Assembly (NCBI GenBank): GCA_963854835.1
Contig: OY978525.1
Location: 86,543,171 to 86,607,170, forward strand
DNA length: 64,000 nucleotides
Direction: 5' to 3'
From: Megamerina dolium
Lineage: Eukaryota; Arthropoda; Insecta; Diptera; Megamerinidae
In this document: positions 16,501 through 28,526 of the stretch, in pieces
How the letters are laid out: every line of letters starts with the position of its first letter
Position numbering within the stretch: the first letter of the stretch is position 1
Position numbers and translations under genes: made by a program
Notes under the pieces: model-generated
The model's input: only the letters and a program-made list of their open reading frames with translations
Told to the model about the DNA's origin: nothing
Database searches by the model: none

Positions 16501-16892
16501 GTTTTCGAGAGAAAAGTCCTACGCAAGATCTTTGGACCTATTTGCGTTGGTGGCGAGTACCGAATAAGGTACAACCATGAGCTGTACGAGCTGTATGCCG
16601 ATATTGACATAGTAAAGCGCATCAAAATCCAGCGGCTGCGCTGGCTAGGTCATGTCGAGCGAATGGAAGAACACGCTCCAGCTAAGAAGGTGTTATATTC
16701 GGAACCCGCTGGAGGACGACGCAAAAGAGGAAGACCAAACCTCCGGTGGAAAGACCAAGTACTGGAGAACCTGACGGCGCTTGGAATTTCTAACTGGCGC
16801 CAGCTAGCGAAGAACAGAGATGGCTGGCGAAGCATGTTATTTTCGGCCTAAATCGATATTCGGTTGTTATGGCCACATAAGTAAGTAAGTAA
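13528..16892 (+). mobile_element. Complete RTE-type LINE with 7-bp target duplication
   Basis: This 3365-bp element is inserted in mariner A1 and flanked by GTAGGTG at 13521-13527 and 16893-16899. The uninterrupted target is present in mariner A2 near 27030. It has a 345-bp 5' leader, a single long ORF and a short 3' UTR, and ends in a GTAAGTAAGTAA tail. A single ORF with an AP endonuclease and RT and no ORF1, at 3.3 kb, is typical of the RTE clade. Nothing suggests 5' truncation. Confidence 0.95.
13873..16851 (+). CDS. RTE-type endonuclease-reverse transcriptase, intact 992-residue ORF
   Basis: This protein would nick target DNA and reverse-transcribe LINE RNA at the nick. Residues ~25-265 form the apurinic-type endonuclease: CTWNVRSLYREG (Asn), ALQEMRW (Glu), LGDFNARVG near 165 and DSDHYLVA (Asp-His) near 260. 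A basic linker follows at ~370-410. The reverse transcriptase has CPVHKKGDP, NYRGISLL, FVDYKAAFD (catalytic Asp near 637), GFRQGDSLS and AYADDIDII (catalytic Asp pair near 735). The C-terminal thumb-like region includes TYGAEAWTISTSDERILG, GHVERMEEHAPAKK and a GRRKRGRP basic motif. No stop or frameshift interrupts it, and all catalytic residues I can identify are present. The start is the first Met after the GC-rich leader; a second Met lies five codons in. It may still be active, but this is inferred from sequence integrity alone. Confidence 0.95.
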   Translation: MKKTKMPRIRTTAFVDDPRKRKKDNDLRICTWNVRSLYREGASIQLVDVLEKYRADITALQEMRWTGQGCSKRASCDIYYSCHAERHELGCGFLVSKRLRHLVSQFTPVNERLATIRIKAKFFNISLICAHAPTDEKDNVTKESFFQRLEEAYDRCPRHDIKIVLGDFNARVGKEGTFGPTVGKFSLHQNTSDNGMRLIDFAAARNMVIGGTRFQHLDIHKATWLSPDHRTRNQIDHVLIDGRHASSVMDVKSIRGANIDSDHYLVAAKVRTRLCVANNKRSPTQRKLDVSKLQSPETADAFSTRLSDLLMQNTPPLDDTCARWTHISHSMTTAAEEVIGYYRPLRNEWYDQECRDATAEKDAAYRKTLRAGVTRAVKERYREKRSAERRLFRRKKRELERRECEEIEMCTDKNETRKFFEKIKRLSGGLNPGASSCRDGNGNLITDVQSVLSLWREHFSTLLNGDATNNSASGGECPITPITDDGVDVPPPDYDEVETAILRLKNNKAAGADGLPAELFKTGGDELLTRMHQLISRVWSDESMPDDWRLSVLCPVHKKGDPTICANYRGISLLSIAYKVLSSVLCERLKPMLSNLIGPYQCGFRPGKSTIDQIFTLRQILEKTQEKQIDTHHLFVDYKAAFDSPVRDYLYATMSEFGIPAKLIRLCRMTLHNSRCAVKIGKDLSAPFNTERGFRQGDSLSCDFFNLIMEKIIRAADLRHNGTIFNKSVMLLAYADDIDIIGMNTRAVSAAFSELERESRRMGLTVNEGKTKYLVSTNKESRRLGQHVTVDNYAFEVVRDFVYLGTSINSSNDVSLEIMRRITLANRCYFGLSKQLRSRALSRRTKTTLYKSLIMPVLTYGAEAWTISTSDERILGVFERKVLRKIFGPICVGGEYRIRYNHELYELYADIDIVKRIKIQRLRWLGHVERMEEHAPAKKVLYSEPAGGRRKRGRPNLRWKDQVLENLTALGISNWRQLAKNRDGWRSMLFSA

Positions 16893-17352
16893 GTAGGTGT
16901 AGATCCAAATGCAAAATACGCCATAATGTGCCGTAAGACAGTCCTAATTCCTGAGAACGACGAGGAATCGACACATTCGGGTCTTCGGCAACACTTTCAC
17001 TTACAGCAGCGATATTTTCGGTGGTACGAGCGAAACGATGATGCACAGGCCTTACAATATCTGTAACCGATCCAGTCTCTTCATATTTCTTCACAATTTT
17101 GCCAATTGCTTGCGTAGTTGGACGATTATGTAAACCATAATCTCCTCTTAAAGCACGATATGTGGCTGTGGCAGAATAACCATTTTTGTAGTAGGTTTTT
17201 ACAATTTTAATGCGTTGTGCGATAGTTAAGCGATCCATTTTCGCAAATGTCAGACTTTGAACTGAAAAAGAAAGAAATTGTTTTAACAACTCAGTTTGAC
17301 AGATGTCGAATTCTAGCCCTATACTTTTGAAACCGCGAAATGGATAACCCTT

Positions 17353-18232
17353 TACATATATATGATTAACATTAAGACTATGTGACTTGTATTTTTGCAC
17401 GCCTCTGTAAATAGCGTAACATAAAGAATTGTCATTCTTAATTTCATAAGCGTATGTAGACGTGTATTGTATGTGGACAAACATACGTAAATTTTGATTG
17501 ATAATATATACTTGTATAAAATGTGATATTTTGAAATATGACAGCAATATGCGCTTTGCAAAGGTTTTCTCTTTCATTTCTCGTTTCATCTGACAAAGAC
17601 AATTTTAAATAAATAAAATATGATTTATCATCCTATATTGGATTTTGTATGTACGAGTGCGAGTACATGAGAATAGGATGTACGTACTATAGTTACTTTT
17701 GTAAAAAAAATTAATTTTTAATGCAAAAATACAGAAAAATATATCCAAACGGGATCCGAAATAGGTGTTGAGAGAAGGAGTGAGGGAGTGAGGGACATCC
17801 ATACATTAAGTAAGATGGTGGTCCTGATCAATAATATACATATATGTATGGATTCCCTCGCACTTGGGTGCAGGAAATAATTTGTGAACATTATACAAAA
17901 CTCAGGTCTAGGATAATAAGTGTCAGCGTGCTTCTTAGTTAGAGGATGCACTCGAAGAAGGACAATTTACAAATTTCAGAACAAATATAAACGCGCATCG
18001 AACTTCAACCATATATATTAGATCTGTCGAAAAGATATATGAAATTTGTATGATTTGACTTTTTGGAAAAATATGAAATCCGAAAATTTTTTTCTATGAT
18101 ATTTCGAAGCCGGGATGAGGTTACAATTGTATTATCAATTAGAATTTTGAAGCTCCTGATCGAGGGAGACATGAATCTAATTTTTTGGTGAAAGATGAAA
18201 AGAATGTAGTTTCTTATATTCCAAATAACAAA
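17353..18232. other. Unassigned AT-rich DNA
   Basis: No coding or repeat features recognised apart from the TA target copy at its left edge. Confidence 0.4.
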
Positions 18233-18579
18233 CTAAAAAAAATAGATATGTGGCACTTAAATCCCCGAAGAATTTTTGGCCGAGGTTCTCTTCCATTACT
18301 GTTGTGCGTGTTAAATTTTGGACAGTATTAGAAGGAACGGTTCCGACCGGCAGAACTCTTGCGACATAACTTTTTTGAGCTTTGTCACATAGTTCTTTTA
18401 GAAGCTTTTTCATGGCAAATTGTTACTGCCGGAAGAATTGCCAATTACTTGCCGACAGGTGGGTACCGTTCGAAAGAAACATTTTTTCGATATTAAATTT
18501 GTTAAGCTTCAGCCAGGGATTGAACCCACGACCTACAAATCAGAAGGCCAACACACTAACCACTGAGCTACAGCACCCG
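18233..18579 (-). mobile_element. tRNA-headed SINE, diverged copy
   Basis: Full-length but diverged from the 12-kb copy. On the minus strand it starts CGGGTGCTGTAGCTCAGTGG, with a B-box-like GGTTCAATCCC, and ends at a short T-rich tail (plus-strand AAAAAAAATAGATATGTGGC). Spread-out differences indicate an older insertion. Confidence 0.8.
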
Positions 18580-18669
18580 ACGAACTACTTTCTGGAAACT
18601 TTTCATAATTTTCATCTATCGTATAGTTGTTTCAAATTTAACGACCATAAATGTATAATATTTAAATAA

Positions 18670-18817
18670 GTGACTTCACACCAAGCTTTTTACTTCGTTC
18701 GTTACTTGATAATTTTTATGTGTATTTTTGGAAATTCGGTAATTTTACAAAACAAATTAAATACAAAAGACTACCAAGTAATAAACTAACAAAGTAACGA
18801 GCTTGGTGTAAAGTCAC
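18670..18817. mobile_element. Palindromic MITE-like element
   Basis: GTGACTTCACACCAAGCT at the left is the imperfect inverse of AGCTTGGTGTAAAGTCAC at the right. Similarity continues inward for about 40 bp on each arm, leaving a short AT-rich centre of ~50 bp. There is no coding capacity; the superfamily is undetermined because the target duplication is not clear. Confidence 0.7.
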
Positions 18818-18904
18818 CTATGTATAAATTTGTAAATAATTAAAACATTTTCTATTTTTTTTTCCCACATCTTGTAATCTGAGGAATACGATAGAAAAAA
18901 ATTG

Positions 18905-19445
18905 TTTTATGTGGCACTTGAAAGCTCCGAAGAGAATTTTGGCAGAGCTTCTTCTCCAAAGGTGTTATGCGTATTAAATTCCGGACAATATTAGCAGGGA
19001 CCTACTTCAGAACGGCAGACGACATGGAGCTTTTTCAAATGGTTCTTTTAGAAGCGTTTTGATAGAAAATTATAACTGCCGGAAGAATTACCGGTCACTG
19101 TGACCTAAAAGATCTTTTGTGTCCTCTACCTATTTATTTTATTGATTCATATAATCGGTATTGTATATCTTGCTATACCCTACCCATTCTAGCACTTGTA
19201 TTAACCCTGATGCCATAGCATTAATTCGTTAGACCCCCCTCCTATCAGGTTGTGTCCTGCCTATGGAAGGAGTGAAATAGGAAGACATTTTCTTCCAATA
19301 ACTTTTCCACTTTACGAATGACAGATGGGTTATGTTTGAGAGAAAAATATTTTTGATATTCAAGCTGATGTCTCAGTAGGGGATTGAACCCACGATATTT
19401 GAATCAACAAGAAAACACACTAACCAATGAACAACAGCGCTCACA
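18905..19445 (-). mobile_element. Old SINE copy interrupted by ~210 bp of other sequence
   Basis: SINE body similarity (TATGTGGCACTTGAAAGCTC to GCCGGAAGAATTACCGG) runs to about 19095. It breaks for non-SINE sequence to about 19305 and resumes through GGGATTGAACCCACGATATT to the tRNA-like head near 19440. It is strongly diverged. Confidence 0.6.
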
Positions 19446-22085
19446 AATTGTTTACAACTTAATTCAATTTTCTTTTAATTCTCGTTTTATTTATTTATAT
19501 ATTTATTTAATTAGTAATATTATTATTATTATTTTAATTTTTTTTTTTTTTGTAAAATTTCGACAATTTGATCACCTCTAATATCCATTCATTTCCAAAC
19601 ATAACAATCATCATAATCATCAGTATCACAAAAAGTTTACAATATTTCATTTTGAAAATTGAATACAAATATTTACCATTTCTAAGGTCAAACTGTGTAA
19701 TGAATATTTGCCTTTAGCATGAATGGGACTACAGCAACGAATGCCCACCCATTCTACGGGTATTGCAACGTGAACATTTTGTGAACTTTCAACACTGCCT
19801 ATTACAAATAAATCTTTTCAAATATAATTACAAATAATTTAACTACAAAGTTCATTATTTGTTCGCTAAAATTTACTAACTGCCCTCTAATTGAAGAAAA
19901 TTTGTTCATTTCACTAGATAACTTTCAAAGAACATTAGGCAACAATCATTGTGGAATGTGTAAAAATAAGAAAAGTTAATATATTTAAAAATTCTCTTAT
20001 TGATCGATTGCACACATGCTGATACGTATTTCCCGTCTCCTTCCTGTCTATTGAATTTTTATTATCTAAATATATTATATGAATTATTTACTGAATTGCT
20101 ATTTCAGCACTTCATGACCACTTTGTGGTTATCTGTAAAACAATACGAATAGACATAATTCAAATATATAATCTGCATATGTGCATTTGGTTGTATTATA
20201 TGAGTATCGAAATCTATATATACCATAAATGTGAATTAAAAAATACATACATGTCAAGTGAAAGCGTGTGGTATCTGAGTAAAAGATCCAAGAAATACTC
20301 TCAAATAAATTTTCTGATAGAATATTAATATTGTTTTAGTATCTATTCCTTCCCAACATACAAATAAAAGTAAATAAAAGTGTTTGATGACACATGCCGT
20401 TTTCAAATGATGAATACACAAAAAGGTATGAATTTTATGATGAGTTGATGAATGGATTAATATCGATATGTGGATTTATACGTATTTCCAAGGTATATCT
20501 GGGTTAATATACAGTTAAGTGTAAAACATATTGAGTGAAATAATCTCAAGAATAGGCAGGTATTAAAAATAGTTTTGTGGTTTCATTGTTCGCAGAAAAG
20601 TTTTAATTGATATATGTTTTTTATATGCATTCCTATGTATAGGAAAAAAAATTACAAAATTCATTCTCTTTTATTTTTAACGTAAACTTTTTTTTGCTGA
20701 GTGAATTTCCATGCATATCGAATAAAACTACAAAAAAATTTTAAAGTAAAAAACTTAAACTTCATTCACCTCTTTGAATAGCTTATGATACTACAGCATA
20801 ATCGTGAGGTTATACTTAAGAGTAACATGGTATAGTGTATATACTATATAGCAAAGATAATAGATTAATAAATCAACATACATCTGCTTTTCTGTCTGGA
20901 TACTAAACTTTAAGGTGAACATTGTACCATATGTACATAAAATGTAATAAAATATTGTAACTATAACGTTTACGAGCGAAAGCGTTTACGATACATGCAA
21001 TAATAATATGCATTATTTAAATCTAAATATTACCATAATATCAGTATGGAAGTATGTAGTCAGTGAAGAAAGTTGAAATAATTTAAAATCAATCATATTC
21101 ACAATATAAGTTATACCTTTCTATAAATATTGCTACAAGATTTGGATAGCAATAATTTTTTGATACTTTATTGTGAAAATAGTCAAGGACAGAGTAGGGT
21201 TGTAAAATCTATTCTGCCTACTATTTTAATAATACAAAGGCATTGCTACGGTCCATCCAACAATATCACTACATACCCCGACGAAAAGGTGAGGCAGCCA
21301 TATAATGAAAGTGAATACAAATTTAAAAAATGGCGCCCACTATTTTACATATATAACCTTGAAATTTTTACCGACTGAATGATGTAATTATGTTTTTTTT
21401 TTATAGTTTAAGATAATACGGTTGGTCCATTTTCTATTTATCTCTACATTGACAGGGTATAAATCAGTTGGATCGGCCTTGACCCTTATACACACATTTC
21501 TTCTCTTTCGTTTTTTCCGGATTTTTGTCTCATAATAATTTTACATTTAAATTTAATTTAAATTATTTCCTTCTAAAATGCAACTCGTAATTTTTTTTTT
21601 TTTTTTTGAAAATCGAAAGCAAACCTATGGGTTTTCAGCGTAATGCCGTGGATATTACCAATCACTTGAACGCCAATCAAGGCGTTCATTTTCCGTTTCA
21701 CCAATTTAGATTGTTGGGTGGTTACACATGATTGCTGAGACAGAGGTCTAATAAATTTCAATTGATTTCGTAATGGATACCGCGCTGAATGATTTGATAA
21801 AAACAGCAACCATATATGCTGAGGATGTGTGTTTTTGGAACGATAATCATAGACGTGTACTGGGAAAAATGATTGAGTTAATAGAAAAAGCATCATCGAA
21901 AAATTGGCAAAAAATAAAACGATCAAGTGGGATAAAAAAATGGCGAAAAAAACGAAGTACAAACGGCTCTTTCACATTCCTAACAGGGGAATTACAACAT
22001 AACGACTTCTGAGCCTTTAAAAATCACATAAGGATGACCGATGCGACCGATGATTACAGAGTATCCTGCGGCTCATTGAAAAGGA
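19446..22085. other. Unassigned AT-rich DNA
   Basis: No exon or mobile-element boundaries recognised. A frame at 21773-22012 (MDTALNDLIKTATIYAEDV...) is lysine-rich with no domain I recognise. It lies beside the MADF-like remnant and could be part of the same dead element. Confidence 0.35.
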
Positions 22086-22240
22086 TATAAAAAAAAGTGA
22101 AACGGTTGTCAATAAAGGAATTTCAGACAATTGCTGTTGCATAGCATCTAGGGCCTGTTGCCGTTTTTCCCGATTAGAATAACTTGAATTTCTTGTATCC
22201 CACAAACGTTCAGTAATTTGCAGTAGAGTAACAAGTTCTT
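22086..22240 (-). pseudogene. MADF/SANT-like DNA-binding domain remnant
   Basis: The minus strand encodes RAEELVTLLQITERLWDTRN followed by SSYSNREKRQQALDAMQQQL. The pattern of a leading helix, LWD, Tyr-x-Asn, then a Lys/Arg-rich and Ala-rich helix resembles the MADF (Adf-1-type Myb/SANT) fold. That fold occurs in fly transcription factors and in PIF/Harbinger accessory proteins. A stop precedes it and the sequence loses domain character afterwards. It could be an isolated exon or a transposon relic; context favours a relic. Confidence 0.35.
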
Positions 22241-22340
22241 CAGCTCTTCAGGCCTGCTCCACGAACACGCAATTTCTAAATAAAATAATAAATTTAAAGT
22301 TATAGAATTTATTTGCTTTTAAAGGAAATTCATATAATTA

Positions 22341-22500
22341 AGCTCAGAAAAAGTGATGTCACAAGTGTTCTGCCGTTCGGAACCGGCTAAAATAAGTAGG
22401 TACCTTCTAATACTGTCCAAATTTAAAACGCACAACAGTAATGGAAGAGAAGCTAGGCCAATGAGCCCTTTGGGGCTTTAAGTGCCTCATATTTATTATT
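22341..22500 (+). mobile_element. 5'-truncated SINE
   Basis: Matches only the 3' half of the SINE, from AGCTCAGAAAAAGTGATGTC to GGGGCTTTAAGTGCCTCATA with a TTTATTATTTTT tail. The tRNA-like head is absent, as expected of incomplete reverse transcription. Confidence 0.8.
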
Positions 22501-25500
22501 TTTCATATAATTAATGTTTAAAATTTAATAATCCTTCGCAGTTGCCAACATAATAAACATGTATGTACGCAATACCCGTAAAGCAATATTGTTTTAACTA
22601 GAAATATTTTTTCTCACATTTTCTTTTTCTTCATATAAAATTGCACATGGCAACACTGGTGAAATTGGTCTGATTGGTGTCGAGAACAGCAATCAGAACT
22701 GATTGACGTGCATATGTTAATTTTTGGAATTCATTTTTCATTTTGTATTGAAACCGAAAACATTTTTTGATTAGTGTTCAATTGATTGGTAATATAACCA
22801 CGGCATAAGGAGTTGAAAGTCATGATTCCTTTTGTATCGAAAAAAAGCATATACTCCGCTGCTTTCTAACATCCACTAGTCATTCCCTATCATAAACTCA
22901 TGCACTTTGTTAGTAACGGTTGCGTTTATAAAGCCATTTCTTTTTAAATACCAATTGCTCAGTATTGTCTACTTAATTTTTCAAGTCAACTACAAAATAT
23001 ATAAAATATACATAAGAAGTAAATTTAAAATAACATCAGCAATAATAAATAAATGAATAGTTCGTAAATAAATCAATAACATAAATACTGCGACAGTAGC
23101 ATTTTAATTGTAAAGTCTGTATTTTATTTTTTCGTCCCCTATCCGAAAATAACGCCAAAGTATTAAAATCCACTGTTAGCTCGAGACTTTTCAAAAACTA
23201 TAAGACTATAGACTATATGTATTAGTGAGAGCTTACTTGGTCGTTTAACTTCCCTATTGCGCTGCGACTAGTAACAATTAACACGAACTGAAATGCTACA
23301 CAACAACTTTTTAAGTTGAAAATAAGCTTAAAAGGATCTAAATGGCTCATAAGCAGAAACGTGTATTGCATACCTAATTAATTGTAACGATGAAATAGTT
23401 GTACGTTTTATTATAATTTTATTCTTGAATATTACATGTAAGTACGGATATTTTGTGTAGCTCAATTAATAGATATTTCTGATATGAGTAGATGGTCCTT
23501 AAACACATACAAACAAAAAATACAATATATTGTAATAATCCTGAAATTAACATTACAGTATTGCCTTTCGATATACAAATCAAATATTGTTATTGTCTCC
23601 TATTTCGATAATAAATTGTATTCAATATAGAAAACGAAACATCAATATTACGTAGGTAGGTACATGATGATATACTGTACAAATGTCTTTATAAGTAAGT
23701 AACATTAAAGCTTTAGGTAAAGGATCTTTCAATTAATTCTTTTCGATCAACAAAATCTACGTATATATGATGGTAGTATCCAATACGCCATAAACATACA
23801 ACCAAATACATTTGCACTGACACGGATGTGTGTGTTTTATCTATTTTCATTTCATACACCCACACATATGAACATGTTTACGTACATATGTGTATACAAA
23901 ACACACAGCCTCACAATTGGGTAAGCTACTTAGTGAACAATTTCAACATTACATACTCGTAAGCCTTGAGGGACATGGAGAGACACATCCGTTACAAATG
24001 CTGATGGACAGCATTTTCAATATGTGAATATATCGTATGTATTTTTTCAATTTGTTCATTTTACTTACTTAATCAACAACATCATAGTTCGAATGTAGAT
24101 ATTAGTCATCTCCTGTAATAACGACATAACTCAAAATTCAATTCTTCGAATTAACAATACAACGAGATTCCGCTTTCAGAAGGTAGGTAGGTCCTATTTC
24201 AAAACGCAATAGCTACAACAATCCATAAAGATAGCATGCAAAGTTGTATTGTGCCAAATCACTTCGATATGAAAACCAATAAAACTCTTCCAACTTCTTC
24301 TTCTATGTTACCAAGTCACACTAACATTTTTCTGTATAATATTTTGCGTCAAGGACTTACTACGTTCGATTGAAAATCTTGTCGTATGCAAACGATTAAA
24401 TCTCCTTATTGATATATACAATATTAATGTCGTGCTTTATGAAGAAGAAATTAACACGTACAATTTTAATCCGTAATTTCCCAACTTTTTGCTTTTCGAG
24501 TTATGTCATTATTGCAAAGAATGAGCGTATGTATACATGTATTACATATTTTTTTCCCTCAAAAACAATATATACATATTATCAGGGTCGTCTATATTGG
24601 AACCCGTTGCGCCATTGCAGCACATTTGATAAATAATAAAATAAATACCACAAATACTTCGGGAAATCCAAGTTGTGCTTCTCTTGCAGGATCATTGTGA
24701 GAGTTAAAATTGGGACAGTGTTGAAATGTATTTACTTGTATTAGCATTCCTACGTATCTACTTATGTATCAGAGATAGACTTCGAGTCATATTTTCCTGT
24801 ATTATAGTGAGCCCTACAAAGCAGTGTACAAATGCTTAGGTGACAATAAACAACCACCACCTAAAGTGTAGAATAAATGATGAGTGAGTTGAATGACACG
24901 TCTTTGTAAGCAAAAGTACCACGCAGTACTAAAATTTTCAACACAAGTACTCGTGTTCACAGCAAAGTACTCACAACTTATAGCCGAAGCCCATAGAATA
25001 CTTTGTTCCTTTGCGTTAAACCATATAACTGACAGCGACGGAAAAAACGGTGTAAGCTGGTCCAATCAATACGTTTCACAACGGATACACTTCTAGTAGT
25101 TCATATGCAAATTTACTATTTATGTATTTTATTTAAATGAAATATGTGTATAACACTTTTATTATACATTCAATAACTATTTGAAAAGCCATTTAATGCA
25201 ATATTTAATATTTTTTAAATTTTATAATAACTATTATTATTAAAATGCAACCCTGTTTGCCTCACCTACGCTAAAGATAAAAGTTGACCTTCTTTTATAC
25301 TTTGCGTTGAAGGAGACGGAGTGATTGGGTATCACTTCATACAAATTCATGTATTTTAACTCAGCTGTCAGTTGCGTATGACGGATTGGCGTACATAAAG
25401 TATTCTATGAGCTTCTGCTATTAGTCGAAATAAGTACGAGTCACTGAAATTACTGGCCTCATATGCGTATTTTTCTTATAATTCGTTATACTATTGGAAT

Positions 25501-26246
25501 GGCGTACACTTTTACACTTTTTGGTGTAATAGCACAGTTGAGAATAGCACAGAAAACCATTGCTATTTTCAGAAATTAAGCTATTTTCTTATACTGTAAT
25601 TGTGATTACTTACACTTGTATACATTCTTGTACATACATATGTATAGAATTAGTCTACAACGAATCAAAATCATCGCAACTACTGACGACAGCAAGTCAA
25701 AGTGCGAACTATACTTATTGAAATTGAGATTGAATGCGGTGTTATAAGTACATATTACGCAAATTTTAATGAGTACAAGTGAGCAATATTGTAGTATAAT
25801 AAAATATGAATATTCTTACGCTATTGACATCATATTCCTGTGCGCATATGGTCATGCATTGATTATGGTTACTTCATGAACACAGTGTGATGTCATAGTT
25901 CATTAGGGAACCGTATTAATCACTCCATTGTCCATTCCATTTAGTCACCCAGTGTTTATTTTGTGATTTGTTATTAAAGTTCACGTACATAAGGGAATAT
26001 ACAAGTCCTTCAGGCAGTTTTGTGTATATTTCTATACATTAGAGATGACCAAATAATCAAAAGACGAACGTTTCAATACTTACACAGTTTTTCTGATAGC
26101 TCATTGCAAAAACATATGATGTAAAGAAGAAAAATATTTAAGTGATATTTGGCAATTTGGCTGAAAATAAAATTTTTGGTGTTAATTAGAATTTTTCAGG
26201 TTCTCCCACAGAGATATGAGAGCTTTTTTTTTGTTTGTTTTTGTAA
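22501..26246. other. Large unassigned AT-rich interval
   Basis: About 3.7 kb without a recognisable exon, transposon terminus or structured RNA. Small open frames (for example at 24893-25096) show no family features. Confidence 0.4.
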
Positions 26247-26248
26247 TA

Positions 26249-27494
26249 AAGGGTTATCCATTTTGCGGTTTCAAAAGTAAATGTAAATAAAACACAAATA
26301 TTTTTTATCATGATATTTCTTTTTTATTATAAAGTTTGAACGTTGACATTATGTGTGAAATACAACATCATTTAAATGACCACCACGCGAATTGTTGCAA
26401 GCATCGATTCTTTTGAGGTAATTTTCGACCACTTTTTGACACATATTGGGCGGTATCTCAGCCATAACGTGACGAATGTTGGTTTCTAGGTGCTCAAGAG
26501 TTAAAGGTTTATCTGCCTAAACACGGTCTTTCGCGTAGACCCACAAAAAAAAGTCAAGCGGTGTCAAATCGCATGATCTTGGTGGCCACTTGATATCGCC
26601 ACGACGAGAAATTACGCGGCCAGAAAATTTCTCTTGCAATAAAACCGTATTGCCGTATTCTTCAATAGCAGGTAAAAAAAAGTCGGTTATCATATGACCA
26701 TAACGCTCCGAATTGACGGTGACAGTCGTTCCATCGTCGTTTTCGAAGAAGCAAGGTCCAATCACACCTCCGGACCAAAGAGCGCACCAAGCAGTGACTT
26801 TTTGTGGATGTAGTGGCCTCTCTTCAATTACTTGAGGATTCTCAGAACCCCAAATACGACAATTTTGTTTGTTAACATACCCACCGAGTGAGAAATGTGC
26901 TTCGTTGCTGAAGAAAATTTTGTTCGAAAAATCGCCGTCCACCGCCTGTTGTTCAAGCACCCATTCGACGTATCTACGACGTTGTGAATGGTCAGCTGGC
27001 TTCAGTTGTTGTGTGAGCTGGATTTTATATGGATGTAGGTGTAGATCCAAATGCAAAATACGCCATAATGTGCAGTAAGACAGTCCTAATTCCTGAGAAA
27101 GACGAGGAATCGACAAATTCGGGTCTTCGGCAACAGTTTCACTTACAGCAGCGATATTTTCGGTGGTACGAGCGAAACGATGATGCACAGGCCTTACAAT
27201 ATCTGTAACCGATCCAGCCTCTTCATATTTCTTCACAATTTTGCCAATTGCTTGCGTAGTTGGACGATTATGTAAACCATAATCTCCTCTTAAAGCACGA
27301 TATGTGGCTGTGGCAAAATCACCATTTTTGTAGTAGGTTTTTACAATTTTAATGCGTTGTGCGATAGTTAAGCGATCCATTTTCGCAAATGTCAGACTTT
27401 GAACTGAAAAAGAAAGAAATTTTTTTAACAACTCAGTTTAACAGATGTCGAATTCTAGCCCTATACTTTTGAAACCGCGAAATGGATAACCCTT
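26249..27494 (-). mobile_element. DD41D (rosa-type) mariner A2
   Basis: 1246 bp with ends AAGGGTTATCCATTTTGCGG and, inverted, CCGCGAAATGGATAACCCTT, flanked by TA at 26247-26248 and 27495-27496. It carries an uninterrupted version of the site into which the RTE LINE inserted in copy A1. Confidence 0.95.
26349..27380 (-). pseudogene. DD41D mariner transposase A2, three lesions
   Basis: The frame starts MDRLTIAQRIKIVKTYYKNG and stays open for most of the gene. The first catalytic site reads FSNEAHF (AAC, minus strand of 26904-26906) in place of SDE. The segment holding the second catalytic Asp (MWFQQDGATCH in copy A3) is removed by an in-frame deletion near 26645-26655, giving EEYGNTVLLQEKF. 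A TAG replaces a Tyr codon after AKDRV near 26517; sequence beyond it still matches A3 to the terminal HLNDVVFHT-like end. It has lost two of three catalytic residues. Confidence 0.9.
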
Positions 27495-28526
27495 TATGGG
27501 TGAAAATGGCTTCAATCTTCTAAAAGTTGATGTCATTTGAAAAGTAATAGAGCAGGATACCGACACCTTTTTCAAGCTTTATGTTTTCAGGAATCTGTGG
27601 CTTTTCAAAGACAAGTAGTTTAACAAACAAATGTAATGCAAAAAATTTGAAAAATCAGGTTTTATCGATAGTGCTTTAATTATTTCTTTAATCTAAGAAC
27701 AGGAATTTAACCTTTGGTTTTATTCTTGTTACCCCGTTTGTTGATGTTTTTACTACTCTTACGACCACGTATACACCAAGTAGACAGTGCACGCGACACA
27801 TATTTTTTCGCCGACATTTCTTGATTTATTTATAATCCTTAAAATAAATAGTGTTAATTTTAAATTTATTAAAATCTCCATCATCACATCATCTGTACCC
27901 CAACATAAACAACAGCAGCCTCATCATAAGCATTCTTTACCTCAACTCTCCACCAACACATATCACCACAACTACACATCAAGCTACACCGACCATGCAG
28001 CAAATTACTCTCATCTCATCAATTAGTTTACAAAAATTAAGTTCGAATAAATATAAGAAGAAATTTTCCCCACGAAAATGTATCCATGTCTCTCTTGAGA
28101 ACCTGAAAAATAATTTTTTAATATATATTTATTTATTTGCAGAAAGTTAAAAAAAAATAACTACGATTGAAATCTGAAAACCCCAGATAGCGGTTCGAAG
28201 TATCTAATGTTCATAAGCTTTTAAGTTTAAATGATTTGATTTACATAAGCTCATGTCGATACAAAGATTAACATATAATCATATTGTGTTCAATAATATT
28301 ATCTAAGAATAGAGGAATCGGGTTCTCGCATATACAATTTACCTATACATATGTATAAATATGTTGCAACATATTCATCTAACTACATCTTACTCGAAGC
28401 GCGTAATTATTTGAAATACTGAAACTCCCTTAAGGAGTTACTATCCCTCAGCAATAGTAAGTGCAAGGATAATTTGTTTACGTGGTCTATCTAAACTCAA
28501 TCAATGACAACGAATCACTGACAAAC
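27495..28526. other. Unassigned AT-rich DNA
   Basis: Nothing recognised. A His/Ser/Thr-rich open frame at 27787-28026 reflects CA-rich composition. Confidence 0.4.

Larger units (their letters stand above)
12791..17238 (-). pseudogene. DD41D mariner transposase A1, interrupted and frameshifted
   Basis: Minus-strand coding starts MDRLTIAQRIKIVKTYYKNG (helix-turn-helix region), passes through SVTDIVRPVHHRF, and is interrupted by the LINE after the region encoding LHLDLH. It resumes with HPYKIQL. The first catalytic site reads SDEAHF (Asp codon 13390-13392). A 2-bp loss near 13340 and an 8-bp net loss around the QQD motif (near 13110-13125) shift the frame. The third motif PPRSCDLTPFDFFLW is present. 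In intact relatives 41 residues separate the second and third Asp (DD41D). It is inactive because of the insertion and the frameshifts. Confidence 0.9.
12688..17352 (-). mobile_element. DD41D (rosa-type) mariner A1, split by a LINE
   Basis: The ends AAGGGTTATCCATTTTGCGG and (inverted) CCGCGAAATGGATAACCCTT are flanked by TA on both sides (12686-12687 and 17353-17354). Removing the LINE at 13528-16892 and one 7-bp target copy leaves about 1293 bp, matching the 1299 bp of mariner A3 at 44.6 kb. This is the only one of three lineage A copies in the window that keeps the first catalytic Asp. Confidence 0.93.
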
